Part shown: positions 1 to 11,177 of the stretch, piece after piece | Layout: the number at the start of each line of letters is the position of its first letter | How positions within the stretch are numbered: position 1 is the stretch's first letter | Position numbers and translations under genes: made by a program | The notes under the pieces: generated by a model | Databases searched by the model: none | What the model was told of the DNA's origin: nothing | What the model saw: the letters and a program-made list of their open reading frames with translations, nothing else | Assembly: GCA_013365365.1 (NCBI GenBank) | Contig: JABVXU010000681.1 | Location: 1 to 26,219, forward strand | Direction of reading: 5' to 3' | Length of the DNA: 26,219 bases | From: Cruorifilaria tuberocauda | Lineage: Eukaryota > Nematoda > Chromadorea > Rhabditida > Onchocercidae

Positions 1-343
1 AGTGTAACAAATTGCACAATTGATCATCAAAAAGTAATAATATTATTTTCTTGGCTTCCTCATTAATTTTAAAATATATGTCCTAGCTTATTTTGTTATA
101 ACCTTCTTAATCGTAAATCTTACTCAATCACAAAATATAAAAGTTAGTTTTCACTTTCAATGAGTTTAGTCTATCTAATAATCATAGATCGTTAATTATC
201 ATTTACTATAAAATCAACTTATAAAACTTAGAAACTTATGAAAAGTAACTTATAAATGGAGAATTGCATTTTCAACATGACAAAAACTGTTATTACTTGG
301 AAAAATTCAATGTTTTGATATGAAATGAAAAAATCACACGTAC
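1..343. other. AT-rich edge; end of MSP gene not identified
   Basis: This stretch must hold, or lie inside an intron before, the last exon of the minus-strand MSP gene. Several weak AG acceptors on the minus strand would open short frames, for example after TAACAG near 290. None shows a recognisable sequence, so no exon is called. Nothing else is visible. Confidence 0.4.
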
Positions 344-3300
344 CTTTTTGATCACTCTTTTTGTCTTTCTTCTTACCTGAAAATTATCAATTGTTAATAA
401 GTGATAATTGAGTGATATGGACTAACATTTCGCTTATTTATCAAACTAAATGCAAAGTTATCTTCATTCCTCATTCAAATAGTAACATATGAAGTTGTAT
501 TAGCGATAAAAATTATTGTCAACGTATTACTGTTATCAGTAAAATATACTTGCGATCAGCTAATCAGCCAATAAATTTTGATAAAACTTTTATCATTTGA
601 TAGAATAATGATAAAGATTTTATATTTTGAACTAATGGAAAATCAGCAAGCATTATTGAGCTTACCATTGTCCTCACTTGAACTTGGACTTTCCTCTTCT
701 TCCTTTTCAACTTTTTCCTCCTTTTCCGATTTCTTCTTTTCTTCCCTTTCCGATTTTCTCTTTCCGTCCTTTTCAGCTTTTTCCTCCTTTTCCGATTTCT
801 TCTTTTCTTCCCTTTCCGATTTTCTCTTCCCGTCCTTTTCAGTTTTTTCTTTTGCTTCTTTTTCAGCTTTTCCTTTTACTTTTTTTTCTTTCGCTTCTTT
901 TCTTTTCGATACTATTTTTTCTAATGGTATCGCACTTTCTTTATTCTTGAACAGTTGGTCAATTTCTGATTCTAATTTAAAATCGTCGTAACCTACCTGA
1001 AAGTTTTATCAATTAATCGCTTCTTCATTAATTAACCTTTTACATCCTTAAATTAATGCATTGATTTTCTTTTTTAGAAACGAAAGAAATAAACTTCAAA
1101 TTAAAATACGAAATATTGAAAAAAATTTGCGTTAATTTATAAGTAAACATTTCATTTCGAATAAAACTTTTTGATTTTTTATTTTCTGAGAATAATTTTT
1201 TTATTTTTATTACATAGTATATAACGATTATAATAACGATTATAGTGATAATGAGACTAAAGTAACAAACGATTCTTCTACTATTCAAATGAGAATGATT
1301 AATTAATCAGTTTAAAACTTATAACAAGTTTGTTTTTACGGATCTTTCAATGAGAGATATCCATTTTTCCCCTAAGTTTAACATAAACTTGTAAAGAAAT
1401 TATTGCATGAGCTTCAATTGGTCACCATAACTGTCAATTTTATGTATAATATTTTAAAATGATTTAACGTGCAGAGGTGAAACTATGAGAATATTACGAA
1501 TTTCAAGAATTTGATCATGAAAAAATTTACTTACTGCCGGAGTAAACTTTTGTCCCGCTTTTGTCACCACTTTACCAGTAAGCTTTGGCATCTTCTCCGG
1601 TAATTTTTTATCAGCATATGCTAGAAAAATACTTTCAAAACTTTCAAAATTTCAATTGAATTTGTAATTTGTCTATAGCTTTTTAAATATTTAAATCACA
1701 TTTTGACACAAAAGAAAATTTTATCACAAATTTTAAATTAAAAAGTTTCGGGGCATACTGCATTTCAATTATAATTTACTCAAAACTATCGATCAAATTT
1801 TGTAAAAGCAATTTTTTTACCTCTTACACGTATATCCAATACACCTACTTCAGCTCCTTCAACAAATGGTCTTCTTGGATCGTAACCTTGCGGTGATGCG
1901 ATGTATTCCACAACTAATTTTGTTTTCCCTGGCTTTCCAGGCTAAAACAAAGCAATGGTATGCATGGCTCTCCAGGCTAAAACAAATTGATCGTAGATTG
2001 TTTGTATATCGGAGACAATCATGCAAATACTAAAACTGTTTAAATATTGTCTGGGATATTGATTATGATTGAATTTCTCCTCCGGTTCATATATATTTCT
2101 TTATTATATTATTAAAACAATTTTAATCATTTAACTAATTAGTAAGTAAAATCAGTTAATATATCAATGAAATTATTATTATTGATTGACGATTAACGAC
2201 TGAGACATCCATATTCATTAATAAATTATTTTTTAATAAAAGAGTAAAAGTTATTTTAAACAAATTACTAAACAAAAAATTATTATTTTACTCATAATAA
2301 ATTACTGTTGATATTAATATTAAATCATTAATTGAAAAGGAAAAAAGTTTTAAATAAAATTAAACGATTTGAAAAGTTAAGCGAAACTAACTAATCGTCG
2401 TAGAAAAAGCTCCTTCTTAATGCCAGGTTTTACGAAACCAAGTGGTGGTGATACCTAAGTTACATTTACGATTTAATTATTTCATCGATGAGATAATGAT
2501 AATATTTTTCGGTTAAAATTATGATCCAAATTAATTAATCAATTAAATCAATCCCAAAATGTATGCTCACTTTTTCTTTTTCGAGTCAAAAAAAAATCTC
2601 CAAGAGAAATTTATAAATAAGCAAAATCAAAGTACAATTTGTACAATTACGATTACTGAATTAAACTGCTTTCAATAACAATAAAATAATTTCTAAAATT
2701 GGCCAGAATAAGTAATTTCGGAGTATGGGAATACTCTAAAATAACCAGAATGCTTTCAAACTTTACATAGTTCCATCTTAGGATATCTTGCATTCATTAT
2801 AAGCAATCATACATTTTCTCATTAATAACATATTCCACATCTAATCATCGCTTAGCATAGTACTGATTAAATCATTTGCATAAAATTATTGAAATGTTTA
2901 AATTTTTTAATAAGAAATTAGAATTGAGTTCAATCGAACTATATACCCTATATAAATCGTAGTATTTCTGCTTCAATTTCACCTTAAACGCTAATCGTTC
3001 GGTACCGATTGCTTCAAGGATATGTGTTGTTGTACCACCTGTGCATGGTACCTATAGTGAAATCCACATCCTCTCGAAAGAATTATTTCATATGAAAATT
3101 TTATTTATAAAGTAAATTTATTAGACGAATAGTTTTATTGTTTGTTTAATGCATTCAATCTTTTTTTGTGCTTATTTATTATTAAGTGAATAATTTTCCA
3201 AATGAGTATATTTATTACATTTAGTTTGAAAATTAAGAAAACAAAAAAAAAGTGAATAATTAAGTAATTACTTTAAGAAGTATCATTCGTTAAACATATA

Positions 3301-3386
3301 AATATTAACTGTCAGTAATTCTATTAAAAGTGAATAATTCACTTATGTTAAAATTTATAACAAAATGCATGAAGCACCTGTATCAT
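344..3386 (-). CDS. MSP-domain protein with Lys/Glu-rich C-terminal tail (3' end not resolved)
   Basis: Seven exons join in frame: 3386-3378, 3051-2947, 2454-2392, 1941-1821, 1620-1535, 996-666 and 376-344. The product is a nematode major-sperm-protein (MSP) domain protein. Residues about 4-103 carry the beta-sandwich signatures of the small sperm-specific MSP subclass: CTGGTTTH, RLAFKVK, YRVSPPLGFVKPG, KLVVEY and PFVEGAEVG. MSP-family proteins act in amoeboid sperm motility or, as domains, in protein docking. The first coding exon supplies only three codons (M-I-Q) and follows a likely trans-splice acceptor. After a linker (residues 101-137) the chain becomes a highly charged Lys/Glu/Ser tail of over 100 residues with a 22-residue repeat. 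Classical MSPs are only about 110-130 residues, so this is an extended form. Exon 7 ends in phase 1 at a GTACGTG donor. No convincing terminal exon was found in 1-343, so the gene is incomplete here or runs off the window. Domain call sure; sperm role inferred. Confidence 0.85.
701..843 (-). repeat. 66-bp tandem repeat in coding exon 6 of the MSP gene
   Basis: About 2.2 copies of a 66-bp unit lie head to tail (units starting near 711 and 777) and differ at one or two bases. The unit is an exact multiple of three. It encodes a 22-residue, strongly charged segment rich in K, E, R and S (DGKRKSEREEKKK type), so copy-number changes would keep the frame. Confidence 0.9.
1930..1986 (-). repeat. 35-bp tandem duplication carrying a second copy of the exon 4 splice acceptor
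   Basis: A 22-base segment at 1930-1951 recurs at 1965-1986 with one mismatch, a spacing of 35 bp. Read on the minus strand, each copy contains the same TTTGTTTTAG acceptor and the first bases of exon 4. The copy nearer the exon (acceptor at 1942-1943) keeps the frame. Using the other adds 35 nt, shifts the frame and soon meets a TAG. Confidence 0.85.
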
Positions 3387-3400
3387 CGCCGGTGTACACT
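3387..3400 (-). promoter_or_regulatory. Putative trans-splice (or 5' UTR) acceptor of the MSP gene
   Basis: On the minus strand a CTACTTACAG acceptor ends at 3399, followed by a 12-nt leader and the ATG at 3386. The absence of a visible upstream exon and the short leader fit nematode spliced-leader addition. That it is trans- rather than cis-spliced is inferred. Confidence 0.5.
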
Positions 3401-3634
3401 GTAAGTAGGACATAATCCGTATAAAATGTTAGTGACAGCCGTAAAATTATATGAAAACTAACAATAACCAAAATACTGAGAAATTACACATTTAAATTGA
3501 TGGAATGCGTGAAGAAAATGCAAATTTGCAATATTAGTCAATCCATATAATCACTATCATTAAATTTAAGAATTAACAAACTTTCGATGCCATATTTTTT
3601 TTATATAATTTTTTCATAAACATACAAAATATAT

Positions 3635-3640
3635 TTTATT
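3635..3640 (-). promoter_or_regulatory. Poly(A) signal of the TRMT11 gene
   Basis: AATAAA on the minus strand, 65 nt past the TRMT11 stop codon and about 235 nt before the putative trans-splice acceptor of the next minus-strand gene. The position fits a nematode 3' end. Motif seen; use inferred. Confidence 0.5.
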
Positions 3641-3704
3641 TCAAAAGTTATATGAATATTATATTTCATAGTGAAGAAAATAGGATATTAAGTAAATAAA
3701 TAGA

Positions 3705-6700
3705 TTAATCTTTCATAAATGCAAGTTGTCGAAAAGTTTTATATTCATAGCAATCCTTCTCAACATATGTCTTCTCACCATCCTTTATCATTCTTAACTT
3801 TTCGTAAACAAGTAACCGCCTGAAAAGTTCATTAATAAATTATCTTACCACTTAGGTATTTCAATACAAAAAACACATAGAATTAAAAACGATAAGTTAG
3901 TGCAATAATATAAAATATTCACCAATCGATTTATTAACAAATAACAGCTTTAATAGCGATATATATCGTAAATGACAAAATACATACGAAATTTGATGCA
4001 ACGGTAGCTTTACTAAAGATCACTATATATCAATATATCAAAGTTTGATTAGTTATCAGTTACATTAATAATTTTTATTTCCCCCGAACTTGAAACAAGT
4101 GGAATTATAGTTTAAAACAGAGACTACTAAAATAAACAATTCACCTTGAGCATCTTCGCGACATTGCATGTTCACAATTATAAATCAATTTCATTGCATC
4201 ATGTTTTGGCAAAATTACTTCGGAATATCTGAAAATCATCAAGGTTTCAAAAATGATTTTTTTATTTGTCTGGATAATTCTATTTGTATAAAAACAGATG
4301 AGCAAGCATTATATAAATTTTATTTGAACTCCAACTAATGGCCAAAAAAAACGAATGCTATGAATGAATTGAACAGAAAAAAAGGTTGAAAAGCTATTTA
4401 AGCTGTTCATTTCATCAATGTCAAGTACCATCCAAAGCAACTCAAACAAAAAAGATGGAAAAGACAGTTGGAACAGTGTGCCACTAACATAAATTTTTCC
4501 ATGTATTATTTCAACCGGTAAGTTCATATAATTCCTAATTTCTTCTAAATTATTTTTTTGATGATAAGAAGCATAGAAATTTAAAACCCTCGAGCACTGC
4601 GTCATCATTGCTTTCTACGAATTTTATTGGAGTTTCGTGAAATCAGAATGTAATGATATGGAATGGATAGTATGTTAATAAACACAGACACTTTCAGAAT
4701 ATATGCTTCAAAAATCTCGCTAATAACACGAAACTTTTGAGTAACAATTCCTTGATACTTTTCTAGATTTGGCTACTTTCGAGAAGTCATGTTCATGACA
4801 TATATTCTCATATCAATCCATGCATCTGTCGGTAAGTTTTATTTGACATTTCATTCCGATCATACATACAACTAATGTACTTTTAAAGCAAACATATGTT
4901 AAAAATATATCATTTTGGGTAAATAGTAAAGAGAAAAAAAACGAGACTTTTCTCTCCCAGTTTATTTTCCTAAAACTAAACAGAACAAATAAACAATACT
5001 CATAAAATACATAGTAGATCTTACAGATGTATGCTACGATGCATTAAGAATTAGAAGTGAGCCTGCAACTTGTAATCGTTCTACGGACTGTCATGATGAA
5101 AATGCTGAATGTATATACAGTCTCGCAGAATCACATCACATCTGCTGTAAGCCAAAACCTGATGCTGTCTTTCCTGGTAAATTATTCAGGAATGCAAATT
5201 AAATCTGATTCTCCTCAATGTTTCTGCTATTGAGGCAAATGAACATAGGCAAAAAAGCAAATGATGAATCATTAAACTGTTCAAATCTTCCACTCCACAA
5301 TATATCAGACTTCTACAAAAGTATATCTCTTCAAAAACAATTTTTATTTGAAGAATGCCCTTCCGGACGAAAAATGCTGACAGTGGGAAAACACATGCCT
5401 ATACTATGCTCGTTGGAGAATTCAATGGAAGATGATATGTGTCCACAGGGGTACGAATGTTTATCTTCAGTAACCACAGATAATGGAAAGTCATATCATA
5501 TATGTTGCACGGAAATTTAAACTTTACTGCATTAATTAAAATTTTGTCATGAAAAATGTATCTTATATCACTATTTTCATACTAATAAATCAATTAGTAA
5601 TTTATTGTAAGTTCCAGATCAGTTATTATAGTTTACTCCTGGAGAAATTAAGCTTGAAAGCAAAATACTTTTTTTTAGAGAAAGAGAAGAGTAGCACATA
5701 GAAAAAAGGATTTAAGCAGGCAAAAGAATAAGATACGAAAAGCCGAAGATCAACATCAATAATATACAATCTTACATGGCTATTACGAACTGAGTCTTCT
5801 AAATTCTAATTCGAAAACATATTTTCCCACTAACTAAAATCAAAAAATATACTCAGCAGCTGATGAAGCAATGTCTAACTTCATACACATCATTCATGTT
5901 ATTGTGTGTAATAGGTATTCCGATAATATATATTCCAAAAAAAAAAAAAAAAAGATTAACAGACTCTTAGTTGACTTAGTAATCCTTGGAATTATATTAA
6001 TTTTCATAAAAAAGTCAACGATATCAAAGGAATCGGCATAAATCCGGATATAAAACTAAAGATTAGGAAGAAAAAAGAAAATAAATCTCAACTATTTTAT
6101 TATATGCAATATGATAATAATTCTCTTTTAATAAACTGTAACAACTAACTCATCCTTGAACACTGGAAACCAAAATAACAAACGTCCACCAACAACAAGT
6201 AATTTGCTGGCAAGATCGATGAGATCAAGAAAAATTGAAGAAATAGAGTATTTCGCTTTTTCGGGATAATGAATTGCGCTGAAAAAATAACCAATAAAAA
6301 TAATTTAAGCAAGAATAAATTATTTTGAAAAGTTTAAGCAAATTATGCGATGATACATCTTAAGCCTATCTATCCGGAAAAACCAAGTAAAGTAGTAATA
6401 AAACTTACTGATGAGTATCTTTGACTATCTGCAATTTCTTCTTTCCTTTAGTTCCAACTTTCTGCCCCTTTTCTCTAACACCATAAGGTGCTAAAAAAAG
6501 GTTAAGTTAACAAATATCCAAAGAAACATTCAGCGATATTTACACCTCTACAGGAAGAAAAAAGTGAATTTCATAAAATGGAAACCCTTCTCGGAAAATT
6601 TTTCTTTGACGTAAAAGATAAATAAAACTTACGATCAGTAATTATTGCATCAAAAACAGGAAGGGTATTCGAATGCGTGCCAGGATGCCACAATAAGTGC

Positions 6701-8601
6701 TGACTGGAATCTGCTATCACCAAACCCATGAAATAAACATCCGTTCCATATTGTCGAAAATTTGCAGCAATTGATTCCTTAGTTGTATTGCACTCGACTC
6801 CGGCACGTGATGACCTACCTAAGAAATGAAAAACGATTATTACATAATGAAAGTATCATTTCAACGTCCTAGATCTCTCAATCAGTCTTCAATATAGATA
6901 TGTAAAATTGATGACTAAGAAATTGACCAGAAATAATAAAACCGAAAAGAACGAGTTCTTTTCCGAAAGAATTTAGTTGAAATTAGCGAAATAATGTAGT
7001 GCTTTTAGCTTCTAATATCTAGAGCAAAGAAAAGTTTCCAGAAAAAATTGTAAAGTAGGGTATTACCGATAGCTCTAGCAATTTGATAATTTATCTCGGT
7101 TCCTAAAACAGCAGCACCAAAATGCGCAGCAGCAATTAACAGCCCACCTGAAATCTGCAAATAAGCTATTTAACTAATGAGCAAAAAAAATTAATAAATC
7201 ATTTGAAGTCAATGCTTCTCCTTCTTCTAATCGAAGATTTCACAATCTGTAAGATCTTGAATATCAGTTCGGCAACTAAAATTTCAAAATTATGACACGA
7301 TAAATAGGTAATTAAAGTAAATGAAACAAACCAGTTCCACAAAATGGATCAAGAACAAGAGATCCAATATCCACTTTTGCTATATTAGCTTGAAGAAACG
7401 ATAGTTCTGGATCCATTGTTGTATTACCTATGTAACATCGATCAGCCAAGGCGTAATGATTTTTCAACAAACCTTGACCATATCCTATCTAATGGATACA
7501 TTTCAATAACAGAAATATTACTGCAAAAATACTGATTTATATTTTTTAAGGCATCGTTTAAAAATTGCTCAACCATATCCATGCATAAATATCTTTTTCA
7601 AGAGTTTGGATGTTTTTTTGTAGTTTAAAGAATTTCGGAAAATGAAAGTTCATAAATTACCAATTTTCCAAAATGAAGCATCTGAAGTGAATATGAATTA
7701 TATTCTTCGATTACACAAAATGTGTTGCACGGATTACTCAAATCCACAGGAGATTCCTTAAAATCAAGTGCTTTGCCAATGTTCTGAAAAGAAATGCACT
7801 GCAAATAAGAGAAAACCAGAAGTGAAAACAAATATTTTGGCAATTACTAAGTCAAATGAAAACAAAATACCGCAATTATGTTTTGAGGAACAACGTGCTT
7901 GCATTTTCTTCCAACAGAATGTATGCGAATGGCAAATGACTGGTCAGCTGAATCATAGTTCTGGAATTTTATGAAAACAGAAAAATAATATTTAAAGCAA
8001 AATAACTGTACATGAAAGCTTCCAATTTATTCAAATTTTGAATTTTATAAAATGAAATTTTCACAAGCAAAATGGATGATCCATACTTTTGTAACGTGCC
8101 TTTTTTCCTCGATATTTGCGCATAATTCGTTGTAATCATTAGAACTTGCTATCCATTCTACTGCAAACTTTAGAAGAACTGATCGTGAAAGTATTGCGAT
8201 TACATCGTCAAGAGATGGGAATTCGAACACATAAATATGTCGCTGAAGTGAAATTATTACATATATGATGTCTATCTGATGTCTGTCTATATATAAATGA
8301 TCACCAAACCATATTCGCTAAGAGAGAACATAACAATCCAAATAATCCAGCAAAAAGTACAAATTTTCAAGCATAATAATTCGCTAAATTCAAAACTATA
8401 GGAAATAAACTCTGTAATTTACCAAACATTTATCTAATTAACACCTGACTCACGTATTATAAACGAAGGAAAAATTACCTGATCACAAAGTAATGAAATA
8501 TTGTTATCACACAGAATTCCATACAAATTACAAATACTTTCCAATTCCGCATATCGAAAATCGATGTGTACTTGCGAGAAGACAAATATGAATCTTCTCA
8601 T
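3705..8601 (-). CDS. TRMT11: tRNA (guanine10-N2)-methyltransferase TRMT11 homologue
   Basis: Eleven exons give a 441-residue protein (human TRMT11: 463): 8601-8479, 8242-8087, 7960-7871, 7783-7661, 7488-7332, 7147-7067, 6818-6633, 6490-6409, 6278-6150, 4228-4145 and 3819-3705; every junction keeps frame. The protein is the catalytic subunit that, with TRMT112, methylates G10 of tRNAs in the cytoplasm. The N-terminal part (about 1-160) matches the family's N-terminal/THUMP region (FAIRIHSVGRK). IGNTTMD (184-190) precedes the methyltransferase fold. DPFCGTG (211-217) is the SAM-binding motif, GTEI follows strand 2, and DPPYGVRE (305-312) is the catalytic (N/D)PPY motif for N2 methylation. GGRLLFWFPVF and SRRLLVYEK complete the C-terminus. 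The start is set by the family's N-terminal pattern and by a TTATATTCAG acceptor four bases upstream. No key residue is missing. One 1.9-kb intron (4229-6149) contains another gene on the opposite strand. Confidence 0.95.
4789..5520 (+). CDS. Small secreted protein with two lustrin-type six-cysteine domains, nested in a TRMT11 intron
   Basis: Three exons (4789-4831, 5027-5176, 5309-5520) encode 134 residues. The start follows a TTTTCTAG acceptor by 22 nt. The first ~14 residues are hydrophobic (MFMTYILISIHAS) and look like a short signal peptide. Two Cys modules follow with the same layout, C..C..C..C..CC: Cys 17, 30, 36, 43, 54, 55 and Cys 81, 98, 109, 115, 130, 131. The second (CPSG..., CPQGYEC, HICC) is a clear match to the lustrin-type cysteine-rich repeat common in nematode secreted proteins; the first is more degenerate. 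The role is unknown; extracellular matrix or secreted proteinase-inhibitor-like functions are possible. The exon 3 acceptor is ambiguous: 5249 (after AACATAG) also keeps frame and would add 20 residues. The whole gene lies in the 1.9-kb TRMT11 intron on the opposite strand. Confidence 0.8.
5584..5589 (+). promoter_or_regulatory. Poly(A) signal of the nested gene
   Basis: AATAAA, 64 nt after the stop codon of the nested Cys-rich gene and still inside the TRMT11 intron, so the nested transcript can end before the host exon at 6150 (antisense). Confidence 0.5.
5590..6149. other. Rest of the large TRMT11 intron, no gene seen
   Basis: AT-rich sequence with a 14-15 base A run near 5938. No open frame with family features on either strand. 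It separates the nested gene from TRMT11 exon 9. Confidence 0.6.
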
Positions 8602-8608
8602 GAACCTG
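8602..8608 (-). promoter_or_regulatory. Putative trans-splice acceptor of TRMT11
   Basis: On the minus strand TTTATATTCAG ends at 8606, only four bases before the start codon at 8601. Such close acceptors without an upstream coding exon are typical of spliced-leader addition in nematodes. Sequence seen; trans-splicing inferred. Confidence 0.5.
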
Positions 8609-11164
8609 AATATAAACCTGCTAGAAATCTCATAGTTTTTAATTGTGAAATTAAATTAGGCTGCAATTATCTTACTCAGTATGGTTTTCTCGGTGACAAC
8701 TGCAAACGTAATTTGACGCAACACAAGCATGACTTCACGTTAAACAACCCAATGTATGGCTGTAAACGAAATCCTGAATTGAATTTAACGATCTTTTAAA
8801 TATTACATGGCCCAAACATAGCGCACGTTGAAAATATGCAATATCACTGAATGTTAGTTACTGTAACTGGATGCTAATTACTTCTGAGAAAAAATTAATG
8901 AAACATTGATAAAGTCTTAGAGTAAACTGATACCATAATATTTCCCTAGTAAGCAATAAAGCCTTTGAATTGATTATCTATTATCAGGACTGGAAATGAT
9001 TAAATATACTGATGCAAAAAAATGATGTGATGATACATTCGGTTAGAAAACATAAATTATAAATAGAGAGTTAAAAAAAGATATAAATCGATAATTTCGT
9101 CATTATTGATTACACTATATTCTAACAGCTGTTCCTAAATAAAATAACGAATACAATTGCTTCTTTATCACTAATTCTATTCTACTCTGATAATATTTAA
9201 TCAATAACTTCTTAGGATGAAATAACAAATACATTTCTCTCGTTTTTACTGATCACACTGTGATAATAATTCGTTGACAAACTTCTTGTCATCATTAAAC
9301 TGACACACATCACTTTATTTATTACGCTAGCTGATTGAAATGTGATAAGGGATAGTGTAATTAAAACTTTCTTAGGTCCATACCATATGATTATGTATCG
9401 TTGATTCTTATCATTGATATAATAATGGCCAATGTGATTAAGTTAATTCATCAAAATCTTCTTCGATCATTTATGTCATAATAAAGTGCAATATAATATC
9501 GTTACCATTTATTTAAAGTTTTTTTTTTTTGTCATTCACATATTGCCTAAAAAATTTGCATAAACTAATTTGCAAATTTTGATTACGAAACAAATGGCTA
9601 ATTATTTTTTGATAAAAACAATTGTAAATTAATAATTAATATTATTATTTTACTACTAATTACTATTTAATTCATAAGAAAAAACATTTCTGGAAATTAA
9701 TTTGGCTTATTTAATTAAAATGGTTAACATGAATGAATTTTGCTGTAATAAAGCAACGTTCCATTCTCATTTATCAATTTCACTATTACAATGTTATCAA
9801 CAAATATGTCATTGATAATTGATAATTTATAAAATTTTCAATTGATACAAAAATTTTGCTGTTGTAAACAACAATTCCTTCAGGCATGCAATCCATATTT
9901 GACAACAATTTCTCTTCCTTTGTTGAAGAAGCTTTTTTGTTTTTACAACATTCTCATTTTCTTGAAATAGAATTTAAACGGACCCATCCATCCTTTGTAA
10001 TGCCGTAAAAAGAAGAAAATATTTTTAGTTTAAAGAAATTTTTGAAAAAATTTTTCATTAACGAAATTATTTCCTTTATTTGATTATTTCATTAATTTAT
10101 TGTTTATCAATTGTTAATGTTATCGTTAACAGTTAAAGAATTGTTATTTATTGTTGATATTTTATTAATTGTTAATGTTATCATTAATGGTTAAAGGATT
10201 GTTATTGCTAACGGAATTAATTTATTATCAATAGTTTCATGCAATTACAAAAACAAAGAAGTTAGTTTATTTGAATTAATAAAAATTTATTAGTTTCGTT
10301 AATTTCGGATTGATTGCTATTAGATAGCGTCATTTATATATTTATTAGCTTCTGCTAGTTTTTGTTACTCACTTTATTTTGATTTAATTTTGGTTATCAT
10401 TTTAAGTTAATTTTGGTTTAGATTAATATAGGAAAATATTCACTTCCGATATCTCATATCATTTGCATAATTAATTTTTTCGTTTCATTTTGCTTTATTA
10501 ATGTTAATTATTCATCCAATTTCATTTATTGAAATTTGAAATATTAAGCTTAACATTAAGCTTATAATTCAATTTCAAACTAAACTGCTCAAATTTCATT
10601 ATGTAATATTTATAAATAACAATGCTATAAGATTTATTAGTCTTTTCCCCATTTCTTCAAACGCCTATTTATCAATTTCACCAAAAAATTTTTTTATCAG
10701 TGAAATCTGATGAATGGAGAAATATTGCTATCAGTCATTACAATCTTAAAAAATTCCCCAAAATCCTTCATTTTAGGTTTTCATCACTTTCAACGAATTT
10801 TCCGTTATGCTTCAAATTTCTTTTCTTTCAATCCTCATGATAAAAATCTTCTTGTAAAATTTCAAAAATTTAAAATTGTATGGTACAAAATTATTGTTCC
10901 TAAATTTCATAGAACAGCAATTCCGTCTATAAATTTTTGCTTATTGTAATCGTTGTACTCAAAACAAAATTTAATATACTTTGACTTAATAGGTTACTAA
11001 AAGGTCATAGTTCCTGAAACCTGGAGCAGTCATCAAACTGAGAAAACAAATGAAAATATTAAATTCAAAATTTAGCACATATTTTTGCTATTCGAAATTT
11101 TGTGTTATAATTAGAATATTTAAATGAATGAAATGATTTAATTTAATTTAATATTATTGATTTT
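8609..11164. other. Intergenic region between divergent TRMT11 and hex-1, no gene recognised
   Basis: About 2.55 kb, very AT-rich. Short open frames (for example 8566-8799 and 10710-10949, plus) have no recognisable sequence, and frames of this length are expected by chance at this base composition. The two flanking genes point away from each other, so the promoters of both should lie here. No TATA box or CpG-like block stands out. An imperfect 58-bp repeat lies at 10109-10206. Confidence 0.6.
10109..10206. repeat. Imperfect direct repeat, 58-bp period
   Basis: A 40-base segment (AATTGTTAATGTTATC...GTTATT) at 10109-10148 recurs at 10167-10206 with a few changes. No coding meaning is seen. 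Confidence 0.7.
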
Positions 11165-11177
11165 AGTGGAATTAAAA
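11165..11177 (+). promoter_or_regulatory. Putative trans-splice acceptor and leader of hex-1
   Basis: TTGATTTTAG ends at 11166, 11 bases before the ATG at 11178. The acceptor-like sequence right before the start, with no upstream coding exon, suggests spliced-leader addition (inferred). Confidence 0.45.

Noticed and set aside
578..991. 137-residue Ser/Phe-rich plus-strand frame
   Set aside because: It is the antisense shadow of the Lys/Glu-rich MSP exon 6; the minus strand has matching splice sites and phases.
4309..4608. 99-residue minus-strand open frame in the TRMT11 intron
   Set aside because: No family features, no clear splice or start context. About one frame of this length is expected by chance in a window of this size and composition.
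8566..8799. 77-residue plus-strand frame overlapping the TRMT11 start in antisense
   Set aside because: Four Cys and two N-glycosylation-like sites caught the eye, but there is no signal peptide or family pattern, and its start lies inside TRMT11 exon 1 on the other strand.
10710..10949. 79-residue plus-strand frame upstream of hex-1
   Set aside because: Lys/Phe/Ile-rich composition typical of AT-rich non-coding DNA, with no supporting signals.
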